DNA of 15,816 nt from the NCBI GenBank assembly GCA_025201705.1, contig MU617327.1, positions 1 through 15,816 on the forward strand. The letters are read 5' to 3'. Origin of the DNA: Dissophora ornata. Lineage: Eukaryota; Mortierellomycota; Mortierellomycetes; Mortierellales; Mortierellaceae. The position numbers and the translations under genes are program-made. The notes beneath the pieces are model-generated. The model worked only from the letters and a program-made list of their open reading frames with translations. It had not been told where the DNA came from and searched no databases. Positions within the stretch are counted from its first letter, which is position 1. Each line of letters starts with the position of its first letter. This document shows positions 1 through 9,011 of the stretch, piece after piece.

Positions 1-420
1 CCTCTCTTTTAATCCTATATGCCAGTGTCCCAACTCAGACCGACAGACTTCACAACTCTTTCCGTAGAATGTGGACGACACAAAAAAGTTATATTTGGAG
101 AGTAGATCAAAGCCTGCTTTTTCGCCTCGCGAGAGCTTTCTACCATCAAGCCAGTACTCGGGATGAGGAATGAGTCCCTTGTCCTGTATCAATAGTGTTA
201 TACTCAGATATAGTTAGACTGAGGTATCATTTACATCAAGTATATTTAGCGTGAAGACGACGCAGCTGACTGTTTGCTCTTCTTACATCCTTCTCCATAG
301 GTGTTGTTCCTGGCTTGTAAATGAACTCGTACCACTTTGTTGTCGGCTCTATCCCTTTGACATTGTCTCGCTTGTACACAACTGGTACCTTGAACTCTAT
401 TAAACGTACGAGGTCAGTAG
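1..420 (-). CDS. Hypothetical protein, 3' end cut off by window edge, 5' exon(s) not found
   Basis: I do not recognise this gene. Two exons can be read on the minus strand: 420-287 and 183-1, separated by a 103-bp intron (184-286) with a GTAAGA donor, a CTAAC branch point and a TACAG acceptor. The splice is phase 0 and joins 44 residues ending TPMEKD to 61 residues starting DKGLIPHPEYW, and the frame stays open to the window edge. The second exon has a CxxC pair (residues SCEVCRSE) followed by HWH, which could bind a metal, but no family is evident. The first visible exon appears to begin after a CCTCAG acceptor at 421-423, preceded by a run of 31 T on the coding strand, which implies at least one more upstream exon in phase 1. 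I could not find that exon between 465 and the chitin synthase stop at 600. The gene may therefore be a truncated copy, or the upstream exon may be very short. Open frames on both sides of a good intron argue against chance. Confidence 0.5.
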
Positions 421-433
421 CTGAGGTTGACCG

Positions 434-464
<31 letters not shown>
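434..464. repeat. Homopolymer A31 / T31
   Basis: An uninterrupted run of 31 A on the plus strand. On the minus strand it is T31, directly before a CCTCAG splice acceptor of the left-edge gene, so it may act as an extreme polypyrimidine tract. A poly(A) tail left by retroposition onto the plus strand is the alternative. I saw no clear target-site duplication or reverse transcriptase next to it. Confidence 0.9.
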
Positions 465-466
<2 letters not shown>

Positions 467-480
467 CTCTGTCTCGCGCA

Positions 481-512
481 AACCCCTTATCAAAAGAACC
501 CCTTATCGAAAG
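481..512. repeat. 16-bp tandem duplication
   Basis: Two adjacent 16-bp copies, AACCCCTTATCAAAAG at 481-496 and AACCCCTTATCGAAAG at 497-512, differ at one base. They are bracketed by two near-identical 12-mers, CTCGCGCAAACC at 473-484 and CTCGTGCAAACC at 517-528, so this is a small nested duplication between the A31 run and the 3' end of the chitin synthase gene. Confidence 0.75.
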
Positions 513-563
513 TGGCTCGTGCAAACCGTTGGTCAAATAAAATAACATGAATGACTTATATGC

Positions 564-569
564 TTTAAT
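564..569 (-). terminator. Possible polyadenylation signal of the chitin synthase gene
   Basis: ATTAAA on the minus strand, about 30 bases after the chitin synthase stop codon. It is a common variant of AATAAA. The surrounding sequence is AT-rich and no canonical AATAAA lies nearer. Fungal signals are loose, so this is only a candidate. Confidence 0.3.
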
Positions 570-599
570 TACAAAAACAATGAAAAACTAAAATGACGT

Positions 600-3500
600 T
601 CAGAACCGCGGGCTCTGATTCTGGTTCATCGGTGTGCCCGACATGCTCATCCTCGCTCCACCCCCTCCAGCCTGACTCCCTGCTGTCCAAGAGTTCCTGG
701 GCTGTTGTTGCGCAAACTGCGGTGCTGGGGAATATGACCGTGCAGGTGTGCCTGGGATCGAGGTGTTGATCAACGTCGTGTTCGCCATCACAGGTGTACC
801 CATTGCCCCAAAGCCTAGTGCTGGCGACTGGGGACGACTATTGGAATACGGGTTCGCCATGAAGGGGCCGGAGGGCGGCGCCATGGGCATACCCATACTT
901 GCCATAGGCATCGACATTGGGATCTCGCCCCCTCCGCCACCGTAGACAGATCCAGCTCTCGACCCACGTCCACTTGCATCCTGTCCGTAGAATTGCTGTT
1001 GCTGTGGTTGATAAGGATATCCGCCATAGGGGTGTCTCGATCCCTTGGACTCTAAAGAGCCCGTCGTCTGAACCTCCCAAAGCTCCTGTTCATAATCCGA
1101 CCACTTCTTTTGAGGAATCGACTTTGGGTCGAATCGCGCTCCTTCGAGCTGATCAGCCGAGACCGCCTTCTGTCGTCCCTTCTCACCAACGACCAAGCGA
1201 GTATTTCCCCAGGAGAAATCGTCAAAGTGCCAGAACGAGTACAAAGGCAGGTAGAATGCAAACACTGGGATGGCCAGAATATAAACAATCATCCACCCGA
1301 TATGCTCCCACTTGCGCCTCAGTATAAAGATCACAGCCTGTAGGCCATATACCGCGCCCATCATGATCAGCGCCAACTTGGGAACCGATGAAGTATTGGT
1401 GGCAATCGAGTAGATGAGGTATCCGAGATAGACAACGGTCACGGGCATGACCAATGTCGCGCAAAGATCGAGCATGACAATGAACCGCATTGAGAAACAG
1501 CAGAAGCCGCACAGCTGTGGCAAGAACACAAGCTCCATCAGATTATGGACTGTTGAATTAATCCAGCGACGGCGCTGGGACAGGAGCACTTTCCACTGAT
1601 CCGGTACGTTGGTTCGGCACTGAGCGTCGGGTGTGAACGTCATCTTGTAGTTTGGGAAATGCTTCAGCATCAGCGTTGTCAGGTATCGATCTTCTCCCAG
1701 GTGCAATAGATTTTTCTTGTGAAGCGTATCGACTGTGTTCTCCGAATACTCGTCAATGATGCTGTTGGAGATAAGTAGCGGCGTCGACTTTGTAGGAGTG
1801 CGGATGCGGTACATACAAAAGCATCCAGGCAGACAGGTGACGGATCCAAAGAGCGACTCGAATGCCTTCGCCAAATGATGAGAGATGAAATACTCGTACA
1901 CTTGCATCATGGTCACCCAAGAGTCCTTCTCGTTCGCAATCTGGGTCTCGCCACAGAGCCCCATCACCTTGGTGTCATGCAAGAACACCGACACCATCCT
2001 GTTCAATGAGTCTGGCAAAACCTCAGTATCAGAGTCAACCATGAGCGTGTACTCATAGAAGGACGGATTCACACCAATCACGTTCTTGATTTGATGGTAT
2101 ATCTCCAGTTCCATTGGCGTCATGGGTGAGTTGAAGTGCACCTTGTTCAGGAACCGCATTAGGATCATCTGTGAGTCGCGCTTGCCTCGGTTGCCAGGTC
2201 GCTGGCGTTCCGTGGGCGCACCAACCTTGGCTACGACAATGTACGGAACCACATGTCCATTGTGCTCGTACAAGCCAGAGTAGACCTTGCCCATGTTGTG
2301 CTGCTTGTTGCCGTCGCCCAAACTCAGGAAGCTTAGCGGCTCCGGGTCGACATTAGGATCAACTCCAAGGATGTCCAGAACAATACGGGGTGTCGGGCGA
2401 TCGTTTCCAGATCCGATAATCATTCCGTCTGCAATTACAAAGAGCAGTTTGCGCTTGTCGTCATAGCGCAGGGCTGCCAACGAGTCCAGTGTCTTCCGGA
2501 GTGATTCTTCGCCCTCAGTGTAACATGGCACTTGGAGAATGATGAACTTGTCATGTTCCTCAGGCTCACGTCTTGATCCCAACTGCAACGCTGCCAAGAA
2601 CTTGAATCCAATCGTACACACGATCAATATCGATGGCAACAGCAGCACATAGTTAGCAAACTGGCATTTGACGCTGGTGCGGTCGTCTACACGGCCGACA
2701 AAGAATAGGTTTCGAAGACAGATCGACATGGCTGTTTTCATCGAGCTGTCCAAAGGCAGCGCGTTGTACTTTGCTGTCACATCCTCGCCCGCATTAGTCG
2801 CAAACAGATTGACTACTGTCGGCTCCATGAACGCCGCTGCACTGGCAGCTGGGGCTTGCTGTCCTGTCTTGGTCGTGATCACGCCCTGGTTACCGGCCTG
2901 AATGTAATTCGTCATATCATAGACGTTGCCATCGAGGATCGCCCAACGTTTCTTGACGTTGTCTGCAGCGGCTTGCTGTTGAATGTACTTTGGCGTATAG
3001 GCCAAGAATCCAACTCGCCACTGACGCATAAAGACCATCTTCTCATAATACCAGTCGGGTCTCGAATCATTCGTGAATGCTCTAAAGTCGTGGTAGGCGC
3101 TGTTGGCATCGACAGCACTCAGGACGGGTAGCTGGATCGCAGGGTCGATCGAGGCGGACCCGTACCCGCCGAGGCCATCGCAGAGTGCGCTTGGCTGGAC
3201 AGGGAAGATGGGTGTGGCATCGACACCGGCGTACTGCAGCAACTGAGTCCGGGTCACAATGTTGGGATTGTGCTGGACCATAAACTTGTTCATATCAAAG
3301 ACTTCTCCTCGAATCATGGTCAGTGGGTTACTCGACGTTGAGCCATATCCTGAGAGCTCTCCGGGCGAGTAGACGTATTGATGGGGGCAGATCAGTTCAC
3401 CGAGGACTGCAATATAAAAGATCATGCAGAGTGATATGAATAGGATGATAATACAGAGTGCGACCTTCTCGCGCCAGGCCATTCGGATATCTGGCCGTGA

Positions 3501-6500
3501 CATCTTGCCGCACTTTGACAGTAGCACACTGGGGATCCACCAGGTAAGCAAGTACGTCAAGAACACCCAGTTACGACGCGCTGCCGTCACGGGGATCTCC
3601 TCCTCGTCCTCGTCTTCGATCCCATCCTTCTTGCCTGATCCATCCTTCAAAGCTCCTTCGTCGGGTGACGAGCCATCCATATGCATCATCATGCCCCGCT
3701 TCTCAGAATCGCCAAACATCTGCGTGTTGGGTCGATAGATCTCTGACCCTCCATAGACGGACTCATTCTCGAAGCGGTTAAATCGTTCCATATCACCTCC
3801 ATTAGCGCCAGGACCCAAGGCACCACGCGAGTATGGATCGTACTCGGACTGGTTGTCGTCCCCAGAATAAAATGAACGATTCTCAAGCCTTTCGTTCGCC
3901 ATAAATGATGCATGTGCTGGATGGAGGCCACTATAGTATCCATTCTGAGGTGGCTGCATGAAGTAGCCCTGTTGCTGTTGTTGTTGCTGGAGCATATCTT
4001 GGTGCTGTTGCAAATGCTGCTGCTGAAGTAAGAGCGGCGCTACCATGGCCGTGTTAGAGTTGATCGACTGGTCATCCTCCGACATATTAATGATCTCTCC
4101 TCGGAAGCTGTTTGGTGTTTCTAATCCGTTGCTCAAGAGACTGCCGCCCAAAGCCTGCTGGAACCCCATCTCGTTGACGAGGGCCGAGTTTGAATATTCT
4201 AATCCACCTGCAGCTGATGGCGATCCTTCCTTTTTGTGGCCTTTCTTGCCAGAATCCAGACTCTTGAGCCTGAACTCCAGCTCTCTCCAGGTTCGCTCTG
4301 AAAGGTAAACCCGGTAATTGCCCATGCTAGCATCCTGGATCGACCACTTTTCGTCCGTATAGACCATCTCCATCCGACTCTTGGTTGAAGCGCCTGCAGG
4401 GCAGTCCTCCAGCAGGTTCAGGTGCAACGTCGTGTATCGATCCAGAAACTCTTGATGTGTGCAGCTAACCGTGTACTCGAGTGTAAGTCGCTGGGCGATC
4501 TGGGCCAGGCAAAGCGAACGGACCTGGGACTTGAGAACGAGCGAGTCCACGTGGTTAGGCATGCCTGTCTCATTAGACTTGAGGCAGACCAGAAACCAGG
4601 GCGTGGTCTCTTCCAAGGAATCGCAAAGCTCCTGGGTTGCAGACTGGATCTGGGCAGTCATGGACACGACCTTGCCCGTGGTGGGGCTGGCACTATTACC
4701 AGACGTTTCTTTACCCGCTACCGTGTCGCCATCAACTTTTTTGGGTCGGCGCATTGAGGGCGCGCGTTTTGGCTTGCTTGATTGCTACATGGAGGGAGCA
4801 AGACAGAGAGGATGTGAGGTCAGTGGGTCTGATTTACTGCAAGGAAACCAATATTATCTATCCGTCAGATGAAATGCGTTACCTGTGCAGCGACGATGGT
4901 GGTATTGTTGCGGGGATGCGATTCAGTGGTTAGGGCCTTGTCTGTAAACAGTCCCTGCACAAACGGGTTCATGCTTGGCGATGCACCAGGTCCACCTCGG
5001 AAAAGGGTTACAAAGTCTGAGCTCAAGTTGTCAACATTCTGTTCCAGCCAGCCCTCGACGGTATAGGTCACAGGTGCGAGGAAGTGCTGGATTGTGAACG
5101 ACGGATGCGAGTTCATGTTGCGTGTCACAGTCAAGGAGTGGTGCCTTGGGAACTCCTTTGAGAAAGCGTCCAGCATGGTAGCATCCGTCTTGCGCGAGGT
5201 ATGGCGGGACTGACTCGACATGATGCCGATAAGGCCGTCGTCTGGGTTCTGCCCTAGCATCTGCAGGCATGCCGCATTGTCAAAGAAATGTATTCTGGGG
5301 ATGGAAGTGATGCCCTCGAGTTCGAAATCGGCATGGCTCGCCTCAAAGACCTGGTTCAGGAAAAACTGGTGCAGACGCTCGTTCGCATAATTTACACAAA
5401 ATTGGTCCAGTCCATTGACGGTATACTGCTGGAATCCAAACATGTCGACCACACCAATAAAGTTGGCAGGCGAGTCATGACAGAGCTTCACGTTGAAAAA
5501 CTCGACCATCCATGAGAACAAAAGGGCATACAGGGCCTGAGCCAACTCATCTCTCTGCTGCTCTGCGCCCTGGGTATCCAGAAAGACGGAGCAGAGCTCC
5601 TTCTTGATCAGTTTAGTCTTGTACGTTAGCGTGTTCTGGAGCGCGTTGGGATCGACTCCGAGGATGTCTGCGACGAAAATAAGGGTGTCGACGTTCCGGA
5701 CCACACAGGCGTCATTCGTGTGGGTCGTGTCCTCCATGAAGGTCAAGTTGCCGAGATGTAGGACGGCAGCCAAAAGTTGAAAGATCTGCGCGACCTGTTT
5801 TTTTTGAAAGCCCAGAACTTTGAGGGCCGTCTTTAGGTTTCCAAATTCGATGGCGTCGTCCATGCCTGGAAGAGACCTGTTCCTGTTCAGCGACGCTGGG
5901 GAGAGATAATGAAACTGGCCTTCTGCTATCCTCAGGTGGGTCTTTTCTTCGACGGTGGCGCCAGCCAGCAGCTGATAAAAGATGTGAAAGTTGCGCTCGT
6001 CAGAAGTGGAGGACGAGCGACTGATCCGTTTCTTTTCCAAGAAGTAGTCGAGCATCTTGGCACCCAGCAGCCGACCGCGCTCGTTGAACTGCAGCTCCGT
6101 AAACCTCCCGACGCGCGAGGCATTGATGTTCAGGCTGGTCTTTGCGTGGCCAAAGGCCTCGATGATAACGCCTGCGGCCAGGAGCTGGCTTTGGATGCGG
6201 GCTTCCTTCTTGGGCTGACTGCTCAGCGCGAGCAGCTGGCGAATCAGCTGGCGTGCGGCCTCAGTCTTTCCGCCTCCGCTTTGACCACTATTGTTGTCAG
6301 TCAGTATCAAGATGGGAATGATCAGAAAACCAAATAGAAAATTGAGAGCACAGTTGGAGGGATCGGCATGAAACGCATGGAAAACAAGCGCAGAGGGGGG
6401 CCAGCAGATCGGCAGTCCCAGAGCAGAGACGAACCGCCCATGAGATTGATTTGGCAATATAAAAATAGGGGCGTTTCACCCTCAGCTGGCTGGGAGCGAG

Positions 6501-6900
6501 CTGGGTGTGTTCCACAGGGGATCTGGGTCTGTCTGTACCTGATGATGATCGACTGGTCCTGGCCGGTTCTCCGCATGTGCAAGTATGCGCTTGTTGCCAG
6601 CTCGATGGCCTGTGGGGCCGGTATACTGCCGCTGTGGGCCGTTGTCTGTTGTGGGGGGACTAGCCGTGCGCCATCCTTGTAGGCCAGGACCTGATCCTGG
6701 AGCGTTGTCTCTTGCAGGTCCACTCTGCCGGGTGCAAACGGATTGAGCTGGATCAGGACAGAGGATGCGATCCGGGTGTAGATGTGGCCCTGTTGAAATC
6801 TGCTTGCCAGGACGGCGGTCAGGCTGTCCTCGGACGGGTGCGGCAGCAGCGACAGATCCTGTTGCTGCTGCTGTTGTTGTTGTTGCAGCCGTTGATCCAT
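600..6900 (-). CDS. Myosin motor-chitin synthase fusion (class V/VII type)
   Basis: This membrane glycosyltransferase (GT2) makes chitin from UDP-GlcNAc at hyphal tips and septa. Exons are 6900-6539, 6287-4883 and 4784-600. The introns (251 and 98 bp) have GTACAG/AATAG and GTAACG/TGTAG borders, and the joined frame gives about 1983 residues. The start is the ATG at 6900 in a good context (CAAAATGG). Order: Q9 tract (6-14); myosin motor (about 20-765) with P-loop GQSGGGKT (122-129, its preceding Ser codon split by intron 1), switch I NINASRVG (174-181), switch II DMFGFQ (402-407), and FLVCLKSNE (653-661); Gln-rich linker (about 842-861); membrane segments near 994-1011 and 1030-1051; a cytochrome b5-like region (about 1074-1225) without an HPGG haem motif; a membrane segment near 1296-1321; then the chitin synthase domain with DSD (1506-1508), EDR (1620-1622) and QRRRW (1659-1663). 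Three further membrane helices lie near 1689-1771, followed by WGNTR (1781-1785). The last 180 residues are low-complexity with no DEK_C domain. The family and exon structure are secure; class V versus VII is not settled. Confidence 0.95.
4785..4882 (-). other. Intron 2 of the chitin synthase gene
   Basis: A 98-bp phase 0 intron (CAG|GTAACG ... ATGTAG|CAATC) with a CACTGACC branch point. It joins IVAAQ to QSSKPKRAPS within the motor domain. If retained, it brings an in-frame TGA after about six codons. A second acceptor-like CTTGCAG lies inside it at 4837-4843. Confidence 0.85.
6288..6538 (-). other. Intron 1 of the chitin synthase gene, next to the P-loop
   Basis: A 251-bp GT-AG intron, more than twice the length of most introns here. 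The donor is AG|GTACAG and the acceptor ACAATAG|T, with overlapping CTGAC branch-point motifs 10-20 bases before the acceptor. Removing it joins QSIII to SGQSGGGKT and so rebuilds the myosin P-loop, which proves the junction. The phase is 2. Confidence 0.9.
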
Positions 6901-6955
6901 TTTGTGGGAGGGATCTGGTAGGCCGGTGTCTGGTTATTGAGCAACGAGCGCAAAG

Positions 6956-7019
6956 GGAGAGGAGGAGAGGAGGAGAGGAGGAGAGGAGGAGAGGAGGAGA
7001 GGAGGAGAGGAGGAGAGGA
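6956..7019. repeat. Perfect 8-bp tandem repeat, (GGAGAGGA)x8
   Basis: Eight exact copies of GGAGAGGA, with no interruption, starting 56 bp upstream of the chitin synthase ATG. The array sits within an all-purine run from 6952 to 7036 (85 bp). The unit is mirror-symmetric when repeated, a sequence type able to form triplex (H-) DNA. It probably lies in the 5' leader or core promoter of the chitin synthase gene. Confidence 0.95.
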
Positions 7020-7076
7020 AGAAAGGAAAAGAGAGATGTTAGCCAGCGGACAGGGGGGCAAGAGGAGAAGGGGTGA

Positions 7077-7087
7077 GGGGGGGGGGG
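7077..7087. repeat. G11 run in a G-rich segment
   Basis: Eleven consecutive G on the plus strand. Together with G6 at about 7053-7058 and G4 near 7070-7073 it gives several closely spaced G runs, so a G-quadruplex is possible on the template strand of the chitin synthase gene. There is no other sign of function. Confidence 0.8.
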
Positions 7088-7221
7088 ATATAAGCTCTTT
7101 TGTTCATTTATTCTTTGGCACCTCGTGGCGTTGGTTGGTTGACCACAAACACGAGGGAGTGCAGAAACGCACCTTATGCCAGGCACACTCTCGGCGGAGG
7201 GGACTGATCTGAGCGATGATT

Positions 7222-7245
7222 AGGAGGAGGAGGAGGAGGAGGAGG
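7222..7245. repeat. Trinucleotide repeat (AGG)x8
   Basis: Eight perfect AGG units in noncoding sequence about 320 bp upstream of the chitin synthase start. Confidence 0.9.
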
Positions 7246-7311
7246 GATGAGATGAGATGAAATGCAGATGAGATGAGATGCAGATGAGATGATGCAGAGC
7301 GGATGGATGCA
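7246..7311. repeat. Degenerate GATGA / GATGCA repeat
   Basis: A run of GATGA units interspersed with AATGCA, GATGCA and GGATG variants, directly adjoining the AGG repeat. It looks like a decayed pentanucleotide microsatellite. Confidence 0.75.
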
Positions 7312-7773
7312 GAACAGAATGCAAAGCGTGTGTATGTGTGTGGAGGATCAAAACAAATAGAACAGAGAGACAAAGAGAGAGAGACAGAGAGAGAAAAGAG
7401 GGGGATGGACAAAGAGAGCGACGGCGCTATAAATAAAATTAAAACCGGGCGCCTCAATTGATTGATTGCTGCACCTTTGCTTGTCCGGTGGGGTGGGAAG
7501 ATATAAATAAATAATGTGCACACATCGTCCGGGTAATATGACAATATGACAATAATATGGCAATAGGAGGAACATGATTAATGCCGTGTGTGCGTGCGTA
7601 CTGCAACAGTATACAGCTGTACAGTAGTGCACCACCATGGCATGGCGTCTCGCGTCTCTTGTCCTCCGCCCATCGCGAGTAAAAATAGAAAGCACACGAG
7701 TACAGTACACGAGGGCAGCACATTCACGCCTGCGCTATTTATCCCCCCCAAAGACAGAGTGGCGTGAGTGTGA

Positions 7774-7797
7774 GTGAGGGAGTGAGGGAGTGAGGGA
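7774..7797. repeat. 8-bp tandem repeat (GTGAGGGA)x3 with GTGA flanks
   Basis: Three exact copies of GTGAGGGA, flanked on both sides by related GTGA and GTGT units from about 7763 to 7812. It is the second 8-bp purine-rich array in the same intergenic region, with a unit related to that of the array at 6956. Confidence 0.85.
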
Positions 7798-7995
7798 GTG
7801 AGTGAGTGTGTGATGTATGAGGGTCAGAGAGAGAGTGTGTGGGTGATCGTGCGTTTGCACAGACAGCACAGGCCGCAACGACGCGTATCCCCCATGGCTG
7901 CACACGGTGCGGCTATTACCAAGGTGTTCCTGGCAGAGAGACCGAGAGAGAGAAAGAGGCCGAAAAAGAGAGGGAGGGAGAGAAAGCGAGAAAGA

Positions 7996-8027
7996 GAGAG
8001 AAAGAGAAATAGAGAGAAAGAGAAATA
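7996..8027. repeat. 16-bp tandem duplication within a GA-rich tract
   Basis: Two exact copies of GAGAGAAAGAGAAATA at 7996-8011 and 8012-8027. They lie in a GA-rich stretch from about 7934 to 8034 that passes into (GT)n at about 8034-8045. Confidence 0.85.
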
Positions 8028-8873
8028 GAGAGAGTGTGTGTGTGTGAGAGTGGCAGCGAAGGAAAGAACTTGTATGAGAGATGGAAAAAGACAAGGTGTC
8101 TTCTCTCACTCCAGTCTGTTAGCAACAACACATCAAACACATCCACCGAGAAAACAGGCTGGCATTAGCCCCAGACATGGTCATGGCATGGCCTCACGCA
8201 GCCAAAGTGAGCCACGCAGCCTATCCAAGGGGTCGGCCGCGGTTGTGAACAGTGTGGCAATGGGGGGGCAGAACAAAACATAAAAGAGAGCAACCACAAT
8301 GGCTACACTCCAGCATCTCCTCCTTCGTCCTCTCTTTCTTCTCTCTTTCCCGTTCTCTGTCTTTTATTCCTGGATCTCCTCCCAGTCCTTATCTCCATAT
8401 CCCTCCGACCACGGAGACATCCTAGGAGTGGCCGATCCAACTACCAGGATATCAAGGGATGGCTGCTTGCTTGGACAACTCTTTCTTAAAATCACCAGGG
8501 CCAATGAGGATGCACTGTGAATAGCATGGTTAACACGGCAGGCCCCTCAATGTGTCGGAGTGCTTTCTCTCTCTTCCTCTCCCTGATCCCGGCGAGTACT
8601 GGCAGGCACAGCCAGTCTTAGGGGGGAGGGGGGTAAGTGAGCGCTTTGCATCTCTCGCAATGTCTGCAGCCATCACAAGTATGAAGGAGAAATGTGCCTG
8701 GCCTTCTTCCCCCTCTGGGGATATCACGGCGCAATTCGTCTCTCCAAGAGACTTGTGGAATCCGGACGGACATGTGGAAAAGATGGGCTGTATTCACTCT
8801 TACCGTTGCGTGCAACAACAAACAATGCTCAATCATGCTGTGCGTCGCTGTGTCTACCATGGATATGGAGAGC

Positions 8874-8879
8874 TTTATT
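8874..8879 (-). terminator. Polyadenylation signal of the H+-ATPase gene
   Basis: Canonical AATAAA on the minus strand, about 133 bases after the ATPase stop codon at 9012, in an AT-rich context (TTAAAAAATAAAGC). A pyrimidine-rich stretch at 8975-9003 lies between it and the stop codon. Position and sequence fit a 3' UTR end. Confidence 0.5.
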
Positions 8880-9011
8880 TTTTAATGTAATATTTGTAGA
8901 TAAGAATTACGGACAGCAAGCAAATGCTAAGCCGGCTACTGCAAGAACTAGCGGGAGCAACAGAAGGGAGCAAGTCAAAAAAGAAAAAAGAAAAAAAGAA
9001 AAGGTCCTCTT

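Larger units (their letters stand above)
6901..8873. other. Intergenic region: chitin synthase promoter and leader, repeat-rich, no gene seen
   Basis: About 2 kb between the chitin synthase start and the ATPase 3' end. Open frames here are short, low-complexity and built from microsatellites, so I call no gene. From 6952 to 8050 the plus strand is unusually rich in G/A repeats, meaning C/T on the transcribed gene's coding strand, which is typical of fungal leaders but extreme here. The part from about 8060 to 8870 is ordinary mixed sequence with nothing I can name. It contains a 73-codon frame at 8299-8520 that I do not accept as a gene. Confidence 0.6.

Noticed and set aside
434..464. LINE or SINE tail
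   Set aside because: Only the A run is present; no reverse transcriptase, internal promoter boxes or target-site duplication could be seen.
917..1327. Plus-strand frame of 136 codons opposite the chitin synthase C-terminus
   Set aside because: Shadow of the low-complexity tail; Arg/Pro-rich with no domain.
1898..2700. Possible haem-binding cytochrome b5 domain in the chitin synthase
   Set aside because: The b5-like region actually lies at about residues 1074-1225 (near 2720-3330). It has the GxVYDMTNYI strand but lacks the HPGG haem ligand motif, so I describe it only as b5-like and do not claim haem binding.
5909..6337. Plus-strand frame of 142 codons opposite the myosin motor
   Set aside because: It is antisense to the conserved motor exon and crosses its splice site at 6287/6288; no family features.
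7735..8109. Ser/Leu/His-rich frames over the GA repeats (also 7916-8146 and 6819-7061)
   Set aside because: They are translations of microsatellites (SLSLSL, LLSSSPP) and not proteins.
8299..8520. 73-codon plus-strand frame with a hydrophobic start (MATLQHLLLRPLFLLSF) and a fair ATG context
   Set aside because: The hydrophobic start comes from a CT-rich tract, and the rest has no domain or conserved pattern. A small secreted protein cannot be excluded, but nothing else supports it.
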